Assembly: GCA_965247915.1 (NCBI GenBank)
Contig: OZ252048.1
Location: 2,852,001 to 2,916,000 of the forward strand
DNA: 64,000 nucleotides
Reading direction: 5' to 3'
Source of the DNA: JAKZRT01 sp965247915
GTDB taxonomy: Bacteria > Pseudomonadota > Alphaproteobacteria > Rhodobacterales > Rhodobacteraceae
The notes below the pieces were generated by a model. The model was not told the DNA's origin. It saw nothing but the letters and a program-made list of their open reading frames with translations, and made no database searches. The first letter of the stretch is position 1, and each line of letters begins with the position of its first letter. Positions 35,910 to 45,476 of this stretch are shown here, in pieces. Both the position numbers and the translations under genes were made by a program.

Positions 35910-36641
35910 ATGAATGCTCTTATTGAAGGGCTCAAGGCCCTGCGACTGCATGGAATGGCCAGCTGTGCCCATGATCTTCTGGCCAGCCGCACTCCGCCAA
36001 ACCTGACCACCGTGCTCAAACAGCTGATTGAGGCGGAAACTGTCGAGCGACGTGTCCGGTCCATCGAATATCAGATGCGCGTTGCAAGGTTCCCCCATCA
36101 CAAAGATTTTGCCACGTTTGATTATGGTATATCTGCCGTGAAAAAGCCGGAGGTTGAGCAGCTCTGCACCGGACAATTTACAGCGGATGCCCACAATCTA
36201 ATTCTTGTCGGCGGCACCGGAACCGGCAAAACCCACATCGCCATTGCTCTGGGCACGGCGCTCATCAATCAGGGTAAGAAGGCACGCTTCCACAATGCTG
36301 TCGATCTCATCAATGCCCTGATCCGGGAACAGGCGGAAGGAAACGCTGGCAAAATTATTCGCCAGCTGACCCAGATGGATTGTGTGATCATTGATGAACT
36401 GGGATACATCCCGTTCCCTAAATCCGGCGGGGCGCTGCTGTTCCACCTCATCAGTAAGCTTTATGAGCAAACCAGCGTCATCATCACAACCAATCTGGAG
36501 TTCGGAGAGTGGGTGTCGGTCTTTGGCGATGCCAAGATGACAACCGCATTGCTCGACAGAGTAACGCATCACTGTTCAATCATCGAGACCGGCAACAACT
36601 CGTTCCGCTTCGCACAGAGCAAAAACAGCCGCGTTCAATAA
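35910..36641 (+). CDS. istB: IstB, IS21-family helper ATPase (second type)
   Basis: A 243-residue AAA+ ATPase with Walker A GGTGTGKTH and Walker B CVIIDELGYIPF, plus the ITTNLEFGEW sensor-like segment typical of IstB. The start overlaps the istA stop. The gene is intact, but its transposase partner is broken, so the element cannot move by itself. Confidence 0.92.
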   Translation: MNALIEGLKALRLHGMASCAHDLLASRTPPNLTTVLKQLIEAETVERRVRSIEYQMRVARFPHHKDFATFDYGISAVKKPEVEQLCTGQFTADAHNLILVGGTGTGKTHIAIALGTALINQGKKARFHNAVDLINALIREQAEGNAGKIIRQLTQMDCVIIDELGYIPFPKSGGALLFHLISKLYEQTSVIITTNLEFGEWVSVFGDAKMTTALLDRVTHHCSIIETGNNSFRFAQSKNSRVQ

Positions 36642-36654
36642 GCCGCAGCGCAAA

Positions 36655-36706
36655 CAAAGCCAATAGGCGAGCTCGCTATATGAGGGCATCTCGCCTATTG
36701 GCTTTG
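36655..36706 (+). terminator. 17-bp perfect inverted repeat after istB
   Basis: CAAAGCCAATAGGCGAG and CTCGCCTATTGGCTTTG pair perfectly around an 18-base loop. No T-run follows, so it is either a weak terminator or a structure that blocks transcription from crossing the IS end. It lies between istB and the helicase gene. Confidence 0.55.
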
Positions 36707-36803
36707 CAACTCAAAGGCGGGTCACTTTTAAATGCCAAAACCGGGTCAACTTTAAATGCTCATTGACAGTAGGGATAATCAAAATAGCAACACGCGAGCA
36801 TAA

Positions 36804-39800
36804 TTGGTTGGAACATACGGGAAACATTTCAGTGAGCCTTTGAAATCTAGTGAATCCTTTGACTTAGTGGCGACTGGGGGAGGAATTGCAGGACGGGTTT
36901 TGGAAGACGATGTATTCCCGAAAGCGTCGAGTTCAGATGCACTCATCAAGAGATGCGTGTCGATTGATCTTGAGGTCGATCCAAAGACAAACAGGATTCA
37001 AAGATTTGCGGGTGTCCGCAATGGCTTGGATCGGACGTTTGTGTACCGGCGCGGCGACTTGGCGCAGGCGCTCCACTCGCTGGATCAATTTGCTGAGACC
37101 GCTGAATTTGTTCTCGCTCATAATCTAATCAACTTCGATGCGCGCCAACTGGAGCTTGCAAAGCCCGATCTTCAACTTCTCAAGAAACCGATGATCGACA
37201 CCCTTTGGCTTAACCCGCTTGCTTTTCCTCGAAACCCATACCACCACCTTGTGAAGCATTATCAAGACGGACGTCTGCAGACCGGCCACGTCAATGATCC
37301 CGAACTTGATGCCGAGCTTGTCCTGACGGTGTTAAGCAACCAGATCGAGGCACTAGCCGGGATCGAAAAAGCTGATCCTGAGGTTATTCGAGCCTACCAC
37401 TATCTCACAACAGTGCGATCTGATCATTCAGGCTTTGATGCGGTTTTCGCTCATGTCCGTGGCGCTAAGCGACCGACTGCAGCTGATGCGCAAGCAGCCA
37501 TTAGAGACCTCCTTCGAGAGCTTGCATGTGTACATCAAATCGAAACCGTGATCCCAGAAGCCGAACACGATGGTTGGCCACTAGCGTACGCATTATCCTG
37601 GATCTCAGTCGCCGGTGGAGACTCGGTAATGCCTCCCTGGGTGCGACATCGGTTTCCCGGCGCAAGCCAACTGATAGGACGGCTACGGGATACTCCGTGT
37701 ACGGATCCAATGTGCGCGTGGTGTCGCGCCCAGAATGATCCGCGGGCTCTCCTCAAGACGTGGTTTGGATTTGATGGATTTCGACAAAAACCGGCTGGAT
37801 CGGATGGACGTCCCCTCCAAGAGGCGATTGTGTCCTTGGCCATGGGCAAATCGCCCGTGCTGGGAATTTTGCCGACAGGTACTGGTAAGTCTGTTTGCTA
37901 CCAATTGCCCGCGCTTGGACAGTTTCATAGGACCGGAGCCCTCACGGTTGTCATTTCTCCGCTTGTTGCCCTTATGGCTGACCAGGTCGAGGGAATGCGG
38001 CAACAGGGCATCACGTCGTGCGTGACCGTCAACGGTATGCTTTCTCTTCCGGAGCGTCATGACGCGCTGGACCAAGTCAGATTGGGTGAGGCTGCTTTAC
38101 TGCTCATTTCTCCCGAGCAGTTAAGAAGCCCCTCTGTTCGCTCTATCCTGAAGCAACGAGAAGTAGGATACTGGGTGCTTGACGAAGCCCACTGTGTTTC
38201 AAAATGGGGGCACGATTTCCGCCCGGATTACCGATACGTCGCCCGGTTCATAAAAGAATACTCTGGCGATGGTCCTCCAGCCCCCTTGATTTGCCTCACG
38301 GCAACTGCCAAGCCGAGTGTAATCCAAGACATCACAGAGCATTTCATCACGAAGCTTGGAGTGGCTCTTGAGCTTATTGACGGCGGTGCTTTGCGGGAGA
38401 ACCTCTCATTTGAGGTCATCCCGACAGATAAAGGCAAAAAGCTCGGCGACATTTTATCGGTGCTTGAACGCGCATTGCCCAGGGTAGGGTCCTCGGGAGC
38501 GATCGTGTACTGCTCTTCCCGAAGGGCTACCGAGCGCGTCGCGGACTTCTTGAAAGAAAGAGGGTTTGCCGCAGCATACTACCATGCTGGATTGAAACCC
38601 GACGAAAAGACGGTCGTGCAGCAACAGTTTGCGAACGGCGATCTTCGGGTCATTGCCGCAACGAATGCGTTCGGAATGGGGATCGACAAATCGGATATAC
38701 GCCTAGTCATCCACGGTGACATCCCGGGTTCCTTGGAAAACTACGTGCAAGAGGCCGGCCGTGCGGGGCGGGACCATGAAGATGCTCGGTGCATCCTGCT
38801 TTTCAGTCAGGATGACATCGAGCGGCAATTTAGCCTCTCGGCGCGGTCGCGTCTCACCAAACGAGAGATTTCTGCGATCTTAAAATCGCTCAGACGGCTG
38901 GATAGAAGATCAAAACAAAAAGGAGAGGTGATCGCAACGCCCGGAGAGATCGTCAAAGAGGAACTGGACCATGATTTTGAGCGGGACAGTACCACTGACG
39001 ACACACGAGTAAAGACTGCTGTTTCGTGGCTTGAAGAGGCTGTGCTTCTGAAACGGGAGGAAAACCGAGTGCGCGTTTATCCATCCTCGCTTCGCGTCCG
39101 AACGCTGGACGAAGCTAAAAAGCTCATCGACGCAGCGTACGGATCCGATGGATACCGATTAAAGCTTCTCTCTTTAGTGCGAAGTTTGATTAGTGCACCA
39201 CCCGACAAAGGCATTTCAACAGACGAGTTATGCGGACAGGCTGGATTTTCTCCGGGGCAACTCAGAAAAGCCCTAAATGACCTTGAAGCATTGGGTGTCG
39301 CTTCGAACGACACAGCGATTACTATCTTCGTTCACATCGGGGTTGAAGATTCTTCGAAAAAGCGGCTCGTCGACGCGGCTGGCCTAGAACACGATCTGAT
39401 CGCCAAGTTGCGCGAGTTTGCGCCCGATCTAGAGCTCGAAAACGCAGCAACGCTGAATTTGAAGATCGCCTCGCAAGAACTGCGAGACATGGGTCATACA
39501 ACAGTTCGACCAGATATTGTAGATCGCCTGGTGCGCGGCATCGCAAGGGATGGGCGAGATGAGGCCCACGGTGTCGGCAGTCTTCAAATTCGGAAAATCG
39601 ACCGGGAGCATCTTTCGCTACGATTGCAACGAAATTGGGACAAGCTTGCTCTGACCGCAGATCTCCGGCGCAAAGCTGGCAGTGTTTTACTTTCTTCCTT
39701 ACTCGCGGCCGCACCAAAGCAATCACGCGGCAAAGATATTCAGGTTCAAACAACGCTAGGCGCTCTTATGGCGTCGCTCGCCGGTGATCTGGAACTGAGC

Positions 39801-42026
39801 CGTGAGATCACCGATCCTTCAAAACTTCTTGATCGAGCACTTCTTTGGCTTCATGAGCAAGGTGTCGTAACACTCGGAAAAGGGCTCACAATATTTCGTC
39901 CCGCCATTACCGTCCATTTGGAACCAGATAATCGTCCGTTCACGAAAACTGATTTCCAACCTTTGCAACAGCACTACGACGAACAAGTGCTTCAAACACA
40001 TATTATGGCGACCTATGCTGAGCGAGGCTTGGGCTCGATGCAGGAGGCACTTCAGCTCAACGAGGATTATTTTACATTTGATCGACAGAATTTTGTGGAA
40101 AAGTGGTTGCCTGGACGTCTTGCGGAACTCCGACGACAGACAACGCCAGAGTCTTGGGGATTGATCGTTGAGGCACTTCAAAATCCCAATCAGTCTCGGA
40201 TCGTTGCAGACGACAGAGAGCAAACAAACGTGTTGGTACTAGCTGGACCGGGGTCCGGAAAGACACGCGTTCTGGTACATCGGATAGCATATCTCATTCG
40301 CGTTCGCCGCGAAAATCCACGGGGGATCTTGGCTTTAGTCTACAACCGGCACGCAGCAACTGAAATCCGCAATAGGCTTTTCGACCTAATTGGAGAAGAC
40401 GCGCGCGGCGTGACAATTTCCACTTGCCACGGGCTAGCAATGCGAATGGTGGGGGCAAGCTTTGCTAAACAGGCCGAAAAAGTTAACTCCGATGACTTCG
40501 ACAAAATAATGGGGCAGGCCGTTTCACTTCTGCGAGGAGAAGGTTTGGCGCGCGACGAGGCCGAAGCGCAGCACGATACGCTTATTGAGGGCTATCGTTG
40601 GATCCTGGTGGACGAATATCAGGACATTGGCCCGGAAGAGTACGATTTAATTGAAGCAGTTGCAGGGCGATCGGTAGAAGACGAAGACAGACGCCTCAGT
40701 CTATTTGCAGTCGGTGATGACGATCAGAATATTTATACCTTCACCGGGGCTTCTGTAGAGTTCATCCGGCGCTTCGAAGAAGATTATAAAGCGCAACCGA
40801 CACATCTTGTTGAGAATTATCGATCGACGGCCAATATCATTAATGCCGCAAACCGCGTTATCGCGCCCGCAGCTGAGCGCATGAAATCTGGTCACGACAT
40901 CACAGTAAACCGAACGCGAAAAAACGATCTTCCAGGCGGCGCCTTGGAGCAACTTGATACGATCGGGCGCGGGCGTGTGCAGGCGCTTGGCGATGCCGAG
41001 AACGAATTTGTCCAGGCTGTACTTGCCGTCGAAGAGTTAATTCGCCTTTCGAAGGTCGCATCCGACTGGAATTGGGCTAAAACAGCGGTGATCGCGCGTG
41101 ATTGGAAATATTTGCAACCGGTTCGGAGTTACTGTGAGGCTCGCGGAATCCCTGTTCAGATGGCCAATTCGGATCCGCCCAACTTCTGGCGGCTTCGCGA
41201 AACCCAGAAGCTTGTGAAATGGCTCAAGGAACGCAAGCGAGCCGGTTTGCATGTTTCCGAACTTGCCGACTGGATGGAAGCTCAGCCAACAGGCCCTTGG
41301 TGGGCAGTGCTGCGAGAAGGCGTCGAAGATTTTGTGAAAGAGCTGGGCAACCGCGAAACGGATCGCAAAGACGTCCTGGAGTGGCTGGCAGAGTGGGGAC
41401 GTGACGCCCGAAAACGTCAAAGTGGGTTGATGCTCCTCTCCGCACACAGGGCGAAGGGTCTTGAGTTTGATGATGTTATTGTGCTCGACGGCGGTTGGGA
41501 TCGCCTGTCTCGTGTTGAAGATCGCGATGCGGCGCGGCGTCTTTATTACGTTGCGATGACCAGAGCGCGCAGAAGCCTCGCTTTACTGTCAATGGGACGA
41601 AAACACCCGATCCTCGAAAACCTTAACGACGAAGCTTTTATGATCCGCTCCAGGACCAAAGATGGGATTGGCGTTTCTGACTGCAACAAAGTCTACCAGA
41701 CTTTGGACCCCTCGGATGTGTATCTAAGCTTTGCTGGGCGGCTTAGCGCCGGGAGTCCATCCTTTGTTGCATTGGATCGCCTGAATGCTGGCGATCGGTT
41801 GTTCTTAAAAAAAAGTGGCGATCGGTGGGTTTTGACCGATGACGATGGTGCCGTCGTCTGCCCGCTGGCGAAGCAGTATTCTCCGCCGCCTGGCGCGAAA
41901 TTCTTTCAAGGGAGCGTCTACGCAGTCACCAAACGTTTTCGCAATGACTCCGCTGAAGAGTATCGCGAACAGTTGAAACGAGACGAATGGAGCGTGGTAC
42001 TTCCTGAGCTCGTGTTCCGGGCCTAG
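36804..42026 (+). CDS. DEDD exonuclease-RecQ-UvrD triple fusion helicase
   Basis: A 1740-residue protein. Residues about 45-185 resemble a DnaQ-type 3'-5' exonuclease: SIDLEVD (D55, E57), LAHNLINFD (D112) and NDPELDAELVL (D169). Residues about 340-720 are a RecQ-type SF2 helicase: LPTGTGKSVCYQLP, VLDEAHCVSKWGHDFRPDY, NAFGMGIDKSDIR and QEAGRAGRD. Residues about 1130-1610 are a UvrD/Rep SF1 helicase: LAGPGSGKTR, ILVDEYQDI, GDDDQNIYTFTGA, SAHRAKGLEF and AMTRARRS. All helicase motifs look intact. Both helicases are expected to be 3'-5' translocases, so the role is probably DNA processing in repair or defence. The first in-frame codon after a stop is TTG at 36804; GTG at 36867 or TTG at 36900 are alternatives, and the N-terminus may have been trimmed by the adjacent IS21 end. 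No operon partner survives. Confidence 0.88.
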   Translation: MVGTYGKHFSEPLKSSESFDLVATGGGIAGRVLEDDVFPKASSSDALIKRCVSIDLEVDPKTNRIQRFAGVRNGLDRTFVYRRGDLAQALHSLDQFAETAEFVLAHNLINFDARQLELAKPDLQLLKKPMIDTLWLNPLAFPRNPYHHLVKHYQDGRLQTGHVNDPELDAELVLTVLSNQIEALAGIEKADPEVIRAYHYLTTVRSDHSGFDAVFAHVRGAKRPTAADAQAAIRDLLRELACVHQIETVIPEAEHDGWPLAYALSWISVAGGDSVMPPWVRHRFPGASQLIGRLRDTPCTDPMCAWCRAQNDPRALLKTWFGFDGFRQKPAGSDGRPLQEAIVSLAMGKSPVLGILPTGTGKSVCYQLPALGQFHRTGALTVVISPLVALMADQVEGMRQQGITSCVTVNGMLSLPERHDALDQVRLGEAALLLISPEQLRSPSVRSILKQREVGYWVLDEAHCVSKWGHDFRPDYRYVARFIKEYSGDGPPAPLICLTATAKPSVIQDITEHFITKLGVALELIDGGALRENLSFEVIPTDKGKKLGDILSVLERALPRVGSSGAIVYCSSRRATERVADFLKERGFAAAYYHAGLKPDEKTVVQQQFANGDLRVIAATNAFGMGIDKSDIRLVIHGDIPGSLENYVQEAGRAGRDHEDARCILLFSQDDIERQFSLSARSRLTKREISAILKSLRRLDRRSKQKGEVIATPGEIVKEELDHDFERDSTTDDTRVKTAVSWLEEAVLLKREENRVRVYPSSLRVRTLDEAKKLIDAAYGSDGYRLKLLSLVRSLISAPPDKGISTDELCGQAGFSPGQLRKALNDLEALGVASNDTAITIFVHIGVEDSSKKRLVDAAGLEHDLIAKLREFAPDLELENAATLNLKIASQELRDMGHTTVRPDIVDRLVRGIARDGRDEAHGVGSLQIRKIDREHLSLRLQRNWDKLALTADLRRKAGSVLLSSLLAAAPKQSRGKDIQVQTTLGALMASLAGDLELSREITDPSKLLDRALLWLHEQGVVTLGKGLTIFRPAITVHLEPDNRPFTKTDFQPLQQHYDEQVLQTHIMATYAERGLGSMQEALQLNEDYFTFDRQNFVEKWLPGRLAELRRQTTPESWGLIVEALQNPNQSRIVADDREQTNVLVLAGPGSGKTRVLVHRIAYLIRVRRENPRGILALVYNRHAATEIRNRLFDLIGEDARGVTISTCHGLAMRMVGASFAKQAEKVNSDDFDKIMGQAVSLLRGEGLARDEAEAQHDTLIEGYRWILVDEYQDIGPEEYDLIEAVAGRSVEDEDRRLSLFAVGDDDQNIYTFTGASVEFIRRFEEDYKAQPTHLVENYRSTANIINAANRVIAPAAERMKSGHDITVNRTRKNDLPGGALEQLDTIGRGRVQALGDAENEFVQAVLAVEELIRLSKVASDWNWAKTAVIARDWKYLQPVRSYCEARGIPVQMANSDPPNFWRLRETQKLVKWLKERKRAGLHVSELADWMEAQPTGPWWAVLREGVEDFVKELGNRETDRKDVLEWLAEWGRDARKRQSGLMLLSAHRAKGLEFDDVIVLDGGWDRLSRVEDRDAARRLYYVAMTRARRSLALLSMGRKHPILENLNDEAFMIRSRTKDGIGVSDCNKVYQTLDPSDVYLSFAGRLSAGSPSFVALDRLNAGDRLFLKKSGDRWVLTDDDGAVVCPLAKQYSPPPGAKFFQGSVYAVTKRFRNDSAEEYREQLKRDEWSVVLPELVFRA

Positions 42027-42335
42027 TTGACCGTCAGGGCTGATCCCTGAGCCGCAAGACGTAGATGTAAATGGGAATTGGTACTGGCCATTGGGGTGAT
42101 GGGGAAAGTATCGTGGCGATGAGCCTATCAACCCAGATAGTTTCGACCTCCGTTTCGCGCGGCATCATTTTCGAGTGCGTTGCTGATCTTTTGGTCGGCA
42201 GTAGCCTGTTGAAAACAGCTTTACCAAACCGGAGGCCGGATTTCATTTGCGGTCTCAGGGGCAGATTGGGAATTGGGAGGTCATCAATGGCGTTTGATTA
42301 TGTGGGAGAAATCTCCCAGTTTCTGCGAGATCGAC
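42027..42335. other. Short unassigned stretch between helicase and IS3 copy B
   Basis: A minus-strand frame (42034-42246, MKSGLRFGKAVFNRLLPTKR...) and a plus-strand frame running into the IS are both open, but neither shows a recognisable family or a ribosome site. I make no gene call here. Confidence 0.4.
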
Positions 42336-42414
42336 TGACCTGCTCCCCGAAAACTGGTCCATTTGAAAGGAGGATCTGTTCGCTTAATGTTCACGAGAAC
42401 GAGGAGAACAGAGA

Positions 42415-42681
42415 ATGCGCAAGTCACGGTTTAGCGAAGAGCAGATTGTTCGGATCATTCAGGAGTATGCGGCGGGTGCGAAAGTGTCCGAGTTGTGCCG
42501 TAAGCACGGTATGTCGGATGCCACCTTTTACAAATGGAAAGCCAGGTATGGCGGCCTTCAGATTTCCGATGTCAGGCGGCTGAAAGACCTGGAATCGGAG
42601 AACGGCAAGCTGAAGAAGCTGCTGGCCGAAACCATGCTTGATAATGCTGGCCTGAAAGGGCTTCTGGCAAAAAACTTCTGA
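42415..42681 (+). CDS. IS3-family transposase OrfA (copy B)
   Basis: An 88-residue protein with the same sequence as OrfA of copy A: helix-turn-helix, then a leucine zipper-like coiled coil. It ends LLAKNF; the heptamer A AAA AAC at 42669-42675 lies four codons before the stop and is positioned for -1 frameshifting. Confidence 0.93.
   Translation: MRKSRFSEEQIVRIIQEYAAGAKVSELCRKHGMSDATFYKWKARYGGLQISDVRRLKDLESENGKLKKLLAETMLDNAGLKGLLAKNF
42669..42675 (+). promoter_or_regulatory. A AAA AAC programmed -1 frameshift heptamer
   Basis: In the OrfA frame the codons are GCA AAA AAC TTC TGA. Slipping back one base gives an open frame (CTT CTG AAG CCT GCA...) that joins OrfB at 42708 without a stop, giving the OrfAB transposase. 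Confidence 0.8.
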
Positions 42682-42707
42682 AGCCTGCAAGCCGCCGGGA
42701 AGCAGTC

Positions 42708-43574
42708 ATGGTTCTTTGCCGTGACTATCAGTTTTCAACTCGGCGGGCCTGTGGGCTGATTGGGTTTTCCAGATCGAGTAATGAATACAGAGGAAGGCCG
42801 GATCGCCATGCGAGGATACGGGAACGGCTGGTCACGCTTTCCGGCAAACACCGACGCTATGGCTATCGCATGTTGCATGCCAAGCTTGGCCAGGAGGGTT
42901 TCAAGGTGAACGTGAAAGTGGTGGAGCGACTTTACCGAGAGGAGCGCCTGACCCTGCGCCGCCGCAATCGCAAGAAAATCCCCAAGGGCGTGCGCGAAGG
43001 CGCCTGGTGCCCGATCGCCGCCAACCAGCGGTGGAGCCTGGACTTCACCATGGATGCGCTCGCCAACGGCAGGAAGTTCCGCACCGTCAATCTGAAAGAC
43101 GACTGCACACGGGAATGTCCGGCGATTGATGTGGCCCTGTCGATCCCCGGCTCCCGCGTGGTGGAAATGCTGGAACGGGTGGCTCGTGAGCGGGGGTACC
43201 CGGATGTTCTGACCGTTGACAATGGGCCTGAACTACGAGGCCGCGCGCTTGATGGCTGGGCAGATGATCACGGCGTGCAGCTCTACTTCATCGACCCGGG
43301 CAAGCCGACCCAGAACGCCTACATCGAAAGTTTCAACGGCCGGTTTCGCGAAGAATGCCTGAACTTGAACTGGTTCACCTCGCTGGCCGAGGCAGAAAGG
43401 ATCATCGAGGACTGGCGGATCGATTACAATCAAAACCGGCCCCACTCTTCGCTGAACTATCAAACCCCGGAAGAATTTGCCGCAAACAGGCCTTTCCATA
43501 AACCGCAATGGGCAGCGACGCTTGAGCTATCTGAAGGCTCCGCGCCACCGCCCATTGCTCACGCCGCCGAATAA
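42708..43574 (+). CDS. IS3-family transposase OrfB (copy B)
   Basis: A 288-residue integrase-core protein with WSLDFTMDAL, VLTVDNGPEL and NAYIESFNGRFREECLN. It is in the -1 frame relative to OrfA. The full catalytic triad and both element ends are present, so this copy may be active. The terminal residues APPPIAHAAE match copy A. Confidence 0.93.
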   Translation: MVLCRDYQFSTRRACGLIGFSRSSNEYRGRPDRHARIRERLVTLSGKHRRYGYRMLHAKLGQEGFKVNVKVVERLYREERLTLRRRNRKKIPKGVREGAWCPIAANQRWSLDFTMDALANGRKFRTVNLKDDCTRECPAIDVALSIPGSRVVEMLERVARERGYPDVLTVDNGPELRGRALDGWADDHGVQLYFIDPGKPTQNAYIESFNGRFREECLNLNWFTSLAEAERIIEDWRIDYNQNRPHSSLNYQTPEEFAANRPFHKPQWAATLELSEGSAPPPIAHAAE

Positions 43575-43784
43575 TGGCAAACAAAAGAGGAACAGAGTCT
43601 ACCTAAAAGTGGCCCTCAAATTGGGGGCAGGTCAACTACTTGAGACATGCCGGAAGTGTAGCGAAAGTCAGATTTCGGCCAGCCGCTGTCCTGTGTCAAG
43701 TAACCAATCCACGTGCGATTGCATCGTAATTCATCTGCAAACGGTTCTCCAGCTAAGCATTAACAATACCAGCTGTTTTGACCC

Positions 43785-44702
43785 TCAACCGTCAACTTCG
43801 AATCCCTGAAGGACCACGCCTCCGACAATCAAAGCCATGCCAAAAACTTGTAGCATCGCTACGTGTTCGGCCAATAAAATTGCAGCCAGCAAAACCGCGA
43901 GTGCTGGTTCCAGAGTCGCGATGACGCTCGCCTGGCCAGCCTGTAGATAGGTCAGCGCGACTACAAATAGACCGTAGCCGAACAGTGTTGGAACCACAGT
44001 AATGGCCAAAATAAATCCCCAGGCCGCTGGCTCCATATCTAACCGCAATTGTGCGGTTACCAACATGTAGGCCAAAAGAAACACTGCCCCTACACCAAAC
44101 GAATAAAATACCGTTGTCCAGGAATCATAAACCCCTAGAACCCGCTTACTCAGTATCGTGTAAACCACTTTGGTCAGGCTTGCTCCCAGGCCAAAGAACA
44201 CACCCCAGAACGTCAAGTCAGACCCCGCAACGTCCCATCCACCGACAGCCAGAAAACATCCCGTGACGGTAAGTAGAATTACAATACCTTTTAGAAGGGT
44301 GAATTTTTCACCCAGAAAGAACACCGCCGCGATCACGACAAATGCGGGAAAGGTAAAGAGCAGCGCTATCGTCACCGTCACGCTCGTGTATTCGAGGGCG
44401 ACAAAAAATGCTGCATAGTTCAGCGCGACACCAACAAACCCAATACCCAGAAAACTGCCCCAGTGTTCTCGCTTCAGTGGCGGAATGCGGCCCCGGAGAA
44501 CAGCAAGAACTGCTCCAACGATGAGAAAGGCGAGAACGCTGCGAATGGCGACAAGGTTCATCGATTGGACACCCAGCTCATAGGCCATTTTCGCGAATAT
44601 GCCCATTGAAGAGAATGCAATCGCCGACATGATCGCGGCAACCACGCCCGTTGGGTTTAGGTTCGTCTTTGGGGCCTGGGTAGATAGTCTAGGTTCAGTC
44701 AT
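43785..44702 (-). CDS. EamA/DMT-superfamily transporter
   Basis: A protein of about 305 residues with ten predicted membrane helices in two homologous halves, each an EamA domain: the first begins GVVAAIMSAIAFSSMGIFAK, the second FWGVFFGLGASLTKVVYTIL. The last helices (ASVIATLEPALAVLLAAILL) carry the typical EP motif of the family. Members export amino acids or metabolites across the inner membrane; the substrate is unknown. The ATG at 44702 overlaps the 3' end of the upstream amidohydrolase gene by 8 bp, so the two were co-transcribed. It is intact and is now downstream of a truncated partner. Confidence 0.9.
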   Translation of the reverse strand: MTEPRLSTQAPKTNLNPTGVVAAIMSAIAFSSMGIFAKMAYELGVQSMNLVAIRSVLAFLIVGAVLAVLRGRIPPLKREHWGSFLGIGFVGVALNYAAFFVALEYTSVTVTIALLFTFPAFVVIAAVFFLGEKFTLLKGIVILLTVTGCFLAVGGWDVAGSDLTFWGVFFGLGASLTKVVYTILSKRVLGVYDSWTTVFYSFGVGAVFLLAYMLVTAQLRLDMEPAAWGFILAITVVPTLFGYGLFVVALTYLQAGQASVIATLEPALAVLLAAILLAEHVAMLQVFGMALIVGGVVLQGFEVDG

Positions 44703-45476
44703 GGCAAGTACCATTTAGGGTTCTTGCAACCGGATAGCTTTGTTTCTGTAATCCAACGCAATAGCTGCCCATGATCGGTTCGAGCAATTGCGCCAGTTTT
44801 TTTTCTTCGGTCGTAGTGGCATCCAATCGCTCCATCGCGGTTTCCACGCGGCCCCGCATGGCGGCAAAGTCGAAATCGACAAATTCGCGGTTTTGCAACA
44901 CGATCCGCCCGTTGATCATCACTGTATCGACGGCGGTGCTGTCTTCGCAGTGGATGATCTGATGTACGGGGTTGTTTAGTGGAATATAGTTCACGTTGCC
45001 CAGATCAAGGAACACGATGTCAGCCAGAAACCCAGGTTTGATTTGCCCCAGCTCATGGTCGCGCCCGATCAGTTTGGCGCTGCCTTGAGTGCCCATCATC
45101 AGCGCCTCTTGTGCGGAAATCCAGCGGGTCATATCCATATCAGCAATACGTGAAACATTGGCTGCCAGACGCAACGCATCAAACATGTTCTGGTGGTCCG
45201 ACGCGTTCGAACCATCTGTACCGACGCCAACAGTCACACCCGCATCCAGAAACTGCCGCACGGGTGCGACACCAGCCCCGATATGCATGTTACAGCCCGG
45301 TTGATGGGTGATGCCCGATCCTGTGTCTGCCATCAGTCGAATGTCGTCATCGGTCAGCCATACACAATGCGCGCCCACAAAATCGGGTCCAAGCAGACCC
45401 AGTTCGTGCAGATGAGCGGTTTGGGACTTGCCATAGATTTCGACGCCCTTCAGCGCCTGTATTTTCGATTCAGACA
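44695..45476 (-). pseudogene. TRZ/ATZ-type amidohydrolase, N-terminus removed by IS5 copy 3
   Basis: About 260 C-terminal residues of a metal-dependent amidohydrolase of the chlorohydrolase/cytosine-deaminase group. Visible features are AHCVWLTDDD (metal histidine), THQPGCNMHIGAG and GVGTDGSNASDHQNMFDALR (metal aspartate), then the small C-terminal beta domain (GFLADIVFLDLG). The N-terminal HxH metal motif is missing because the frame starts at the IS5 end. It was followed by the EamA transporter, suggesting a catabolic or export pair for a nitrogenous compound; this is inference. Confidence 0.82.

Larger units (their letters stand above)
33909..35913 (+). pseudogene. istA: IstA transposase, C-terminal half, interrupted by IS3 copy A
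   Basis: The first piece (to 34392) reads NELGIRAHPDQKDQTIDAIF, then KAVRVRSTCLVQYRSNRYSV and ends in LMLVLT at the IS3 boundary. The second piece (35692-35913) continues VQEHGIDVVGMACDMAVEQN and ends AARGSMA with a stop that overlaps istB as ATGA. Removing the IS3 and one copy of its 4-bp duplication rejoins the frame. The N-terminal DNA-binding domain and most of the catalytic core are gone. Confidence 0.8.
33909..36768 (+). mobile_element. Second IS21-family element, left end missing, istA split by IS3
   Basis: It contains the C-terminal half of istA in two pieces separated by a complete IS3 element, an intact istB, a strong hairpin and a right end near TCATTGACA. Its left part was removed at the IS5 copy 2 boundary. 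Its IstB is distinct from the one at 7466. Confidence 0.8.
42336..43634 (+). mobile_element. IS3-family insertion sequence, copy B (1299 bp)
   Basis: Same length and ends as copy A, opposite orientation, so the two form inverted repeats around the helicase gene. The flanks (CGAC before, ACTA after) do not match, unlike copy A, so this copy's boundaries were probably altered by recombination. Confidence 0.92.

Noticed and set aside
42071..42583. A 170-codon plus-strand frame running from the helicase 3' flank into IS3 copy B
   Set aside because: Its second half is IS3 DNA in a non-coding frame and the first half matches nothing I recognise.
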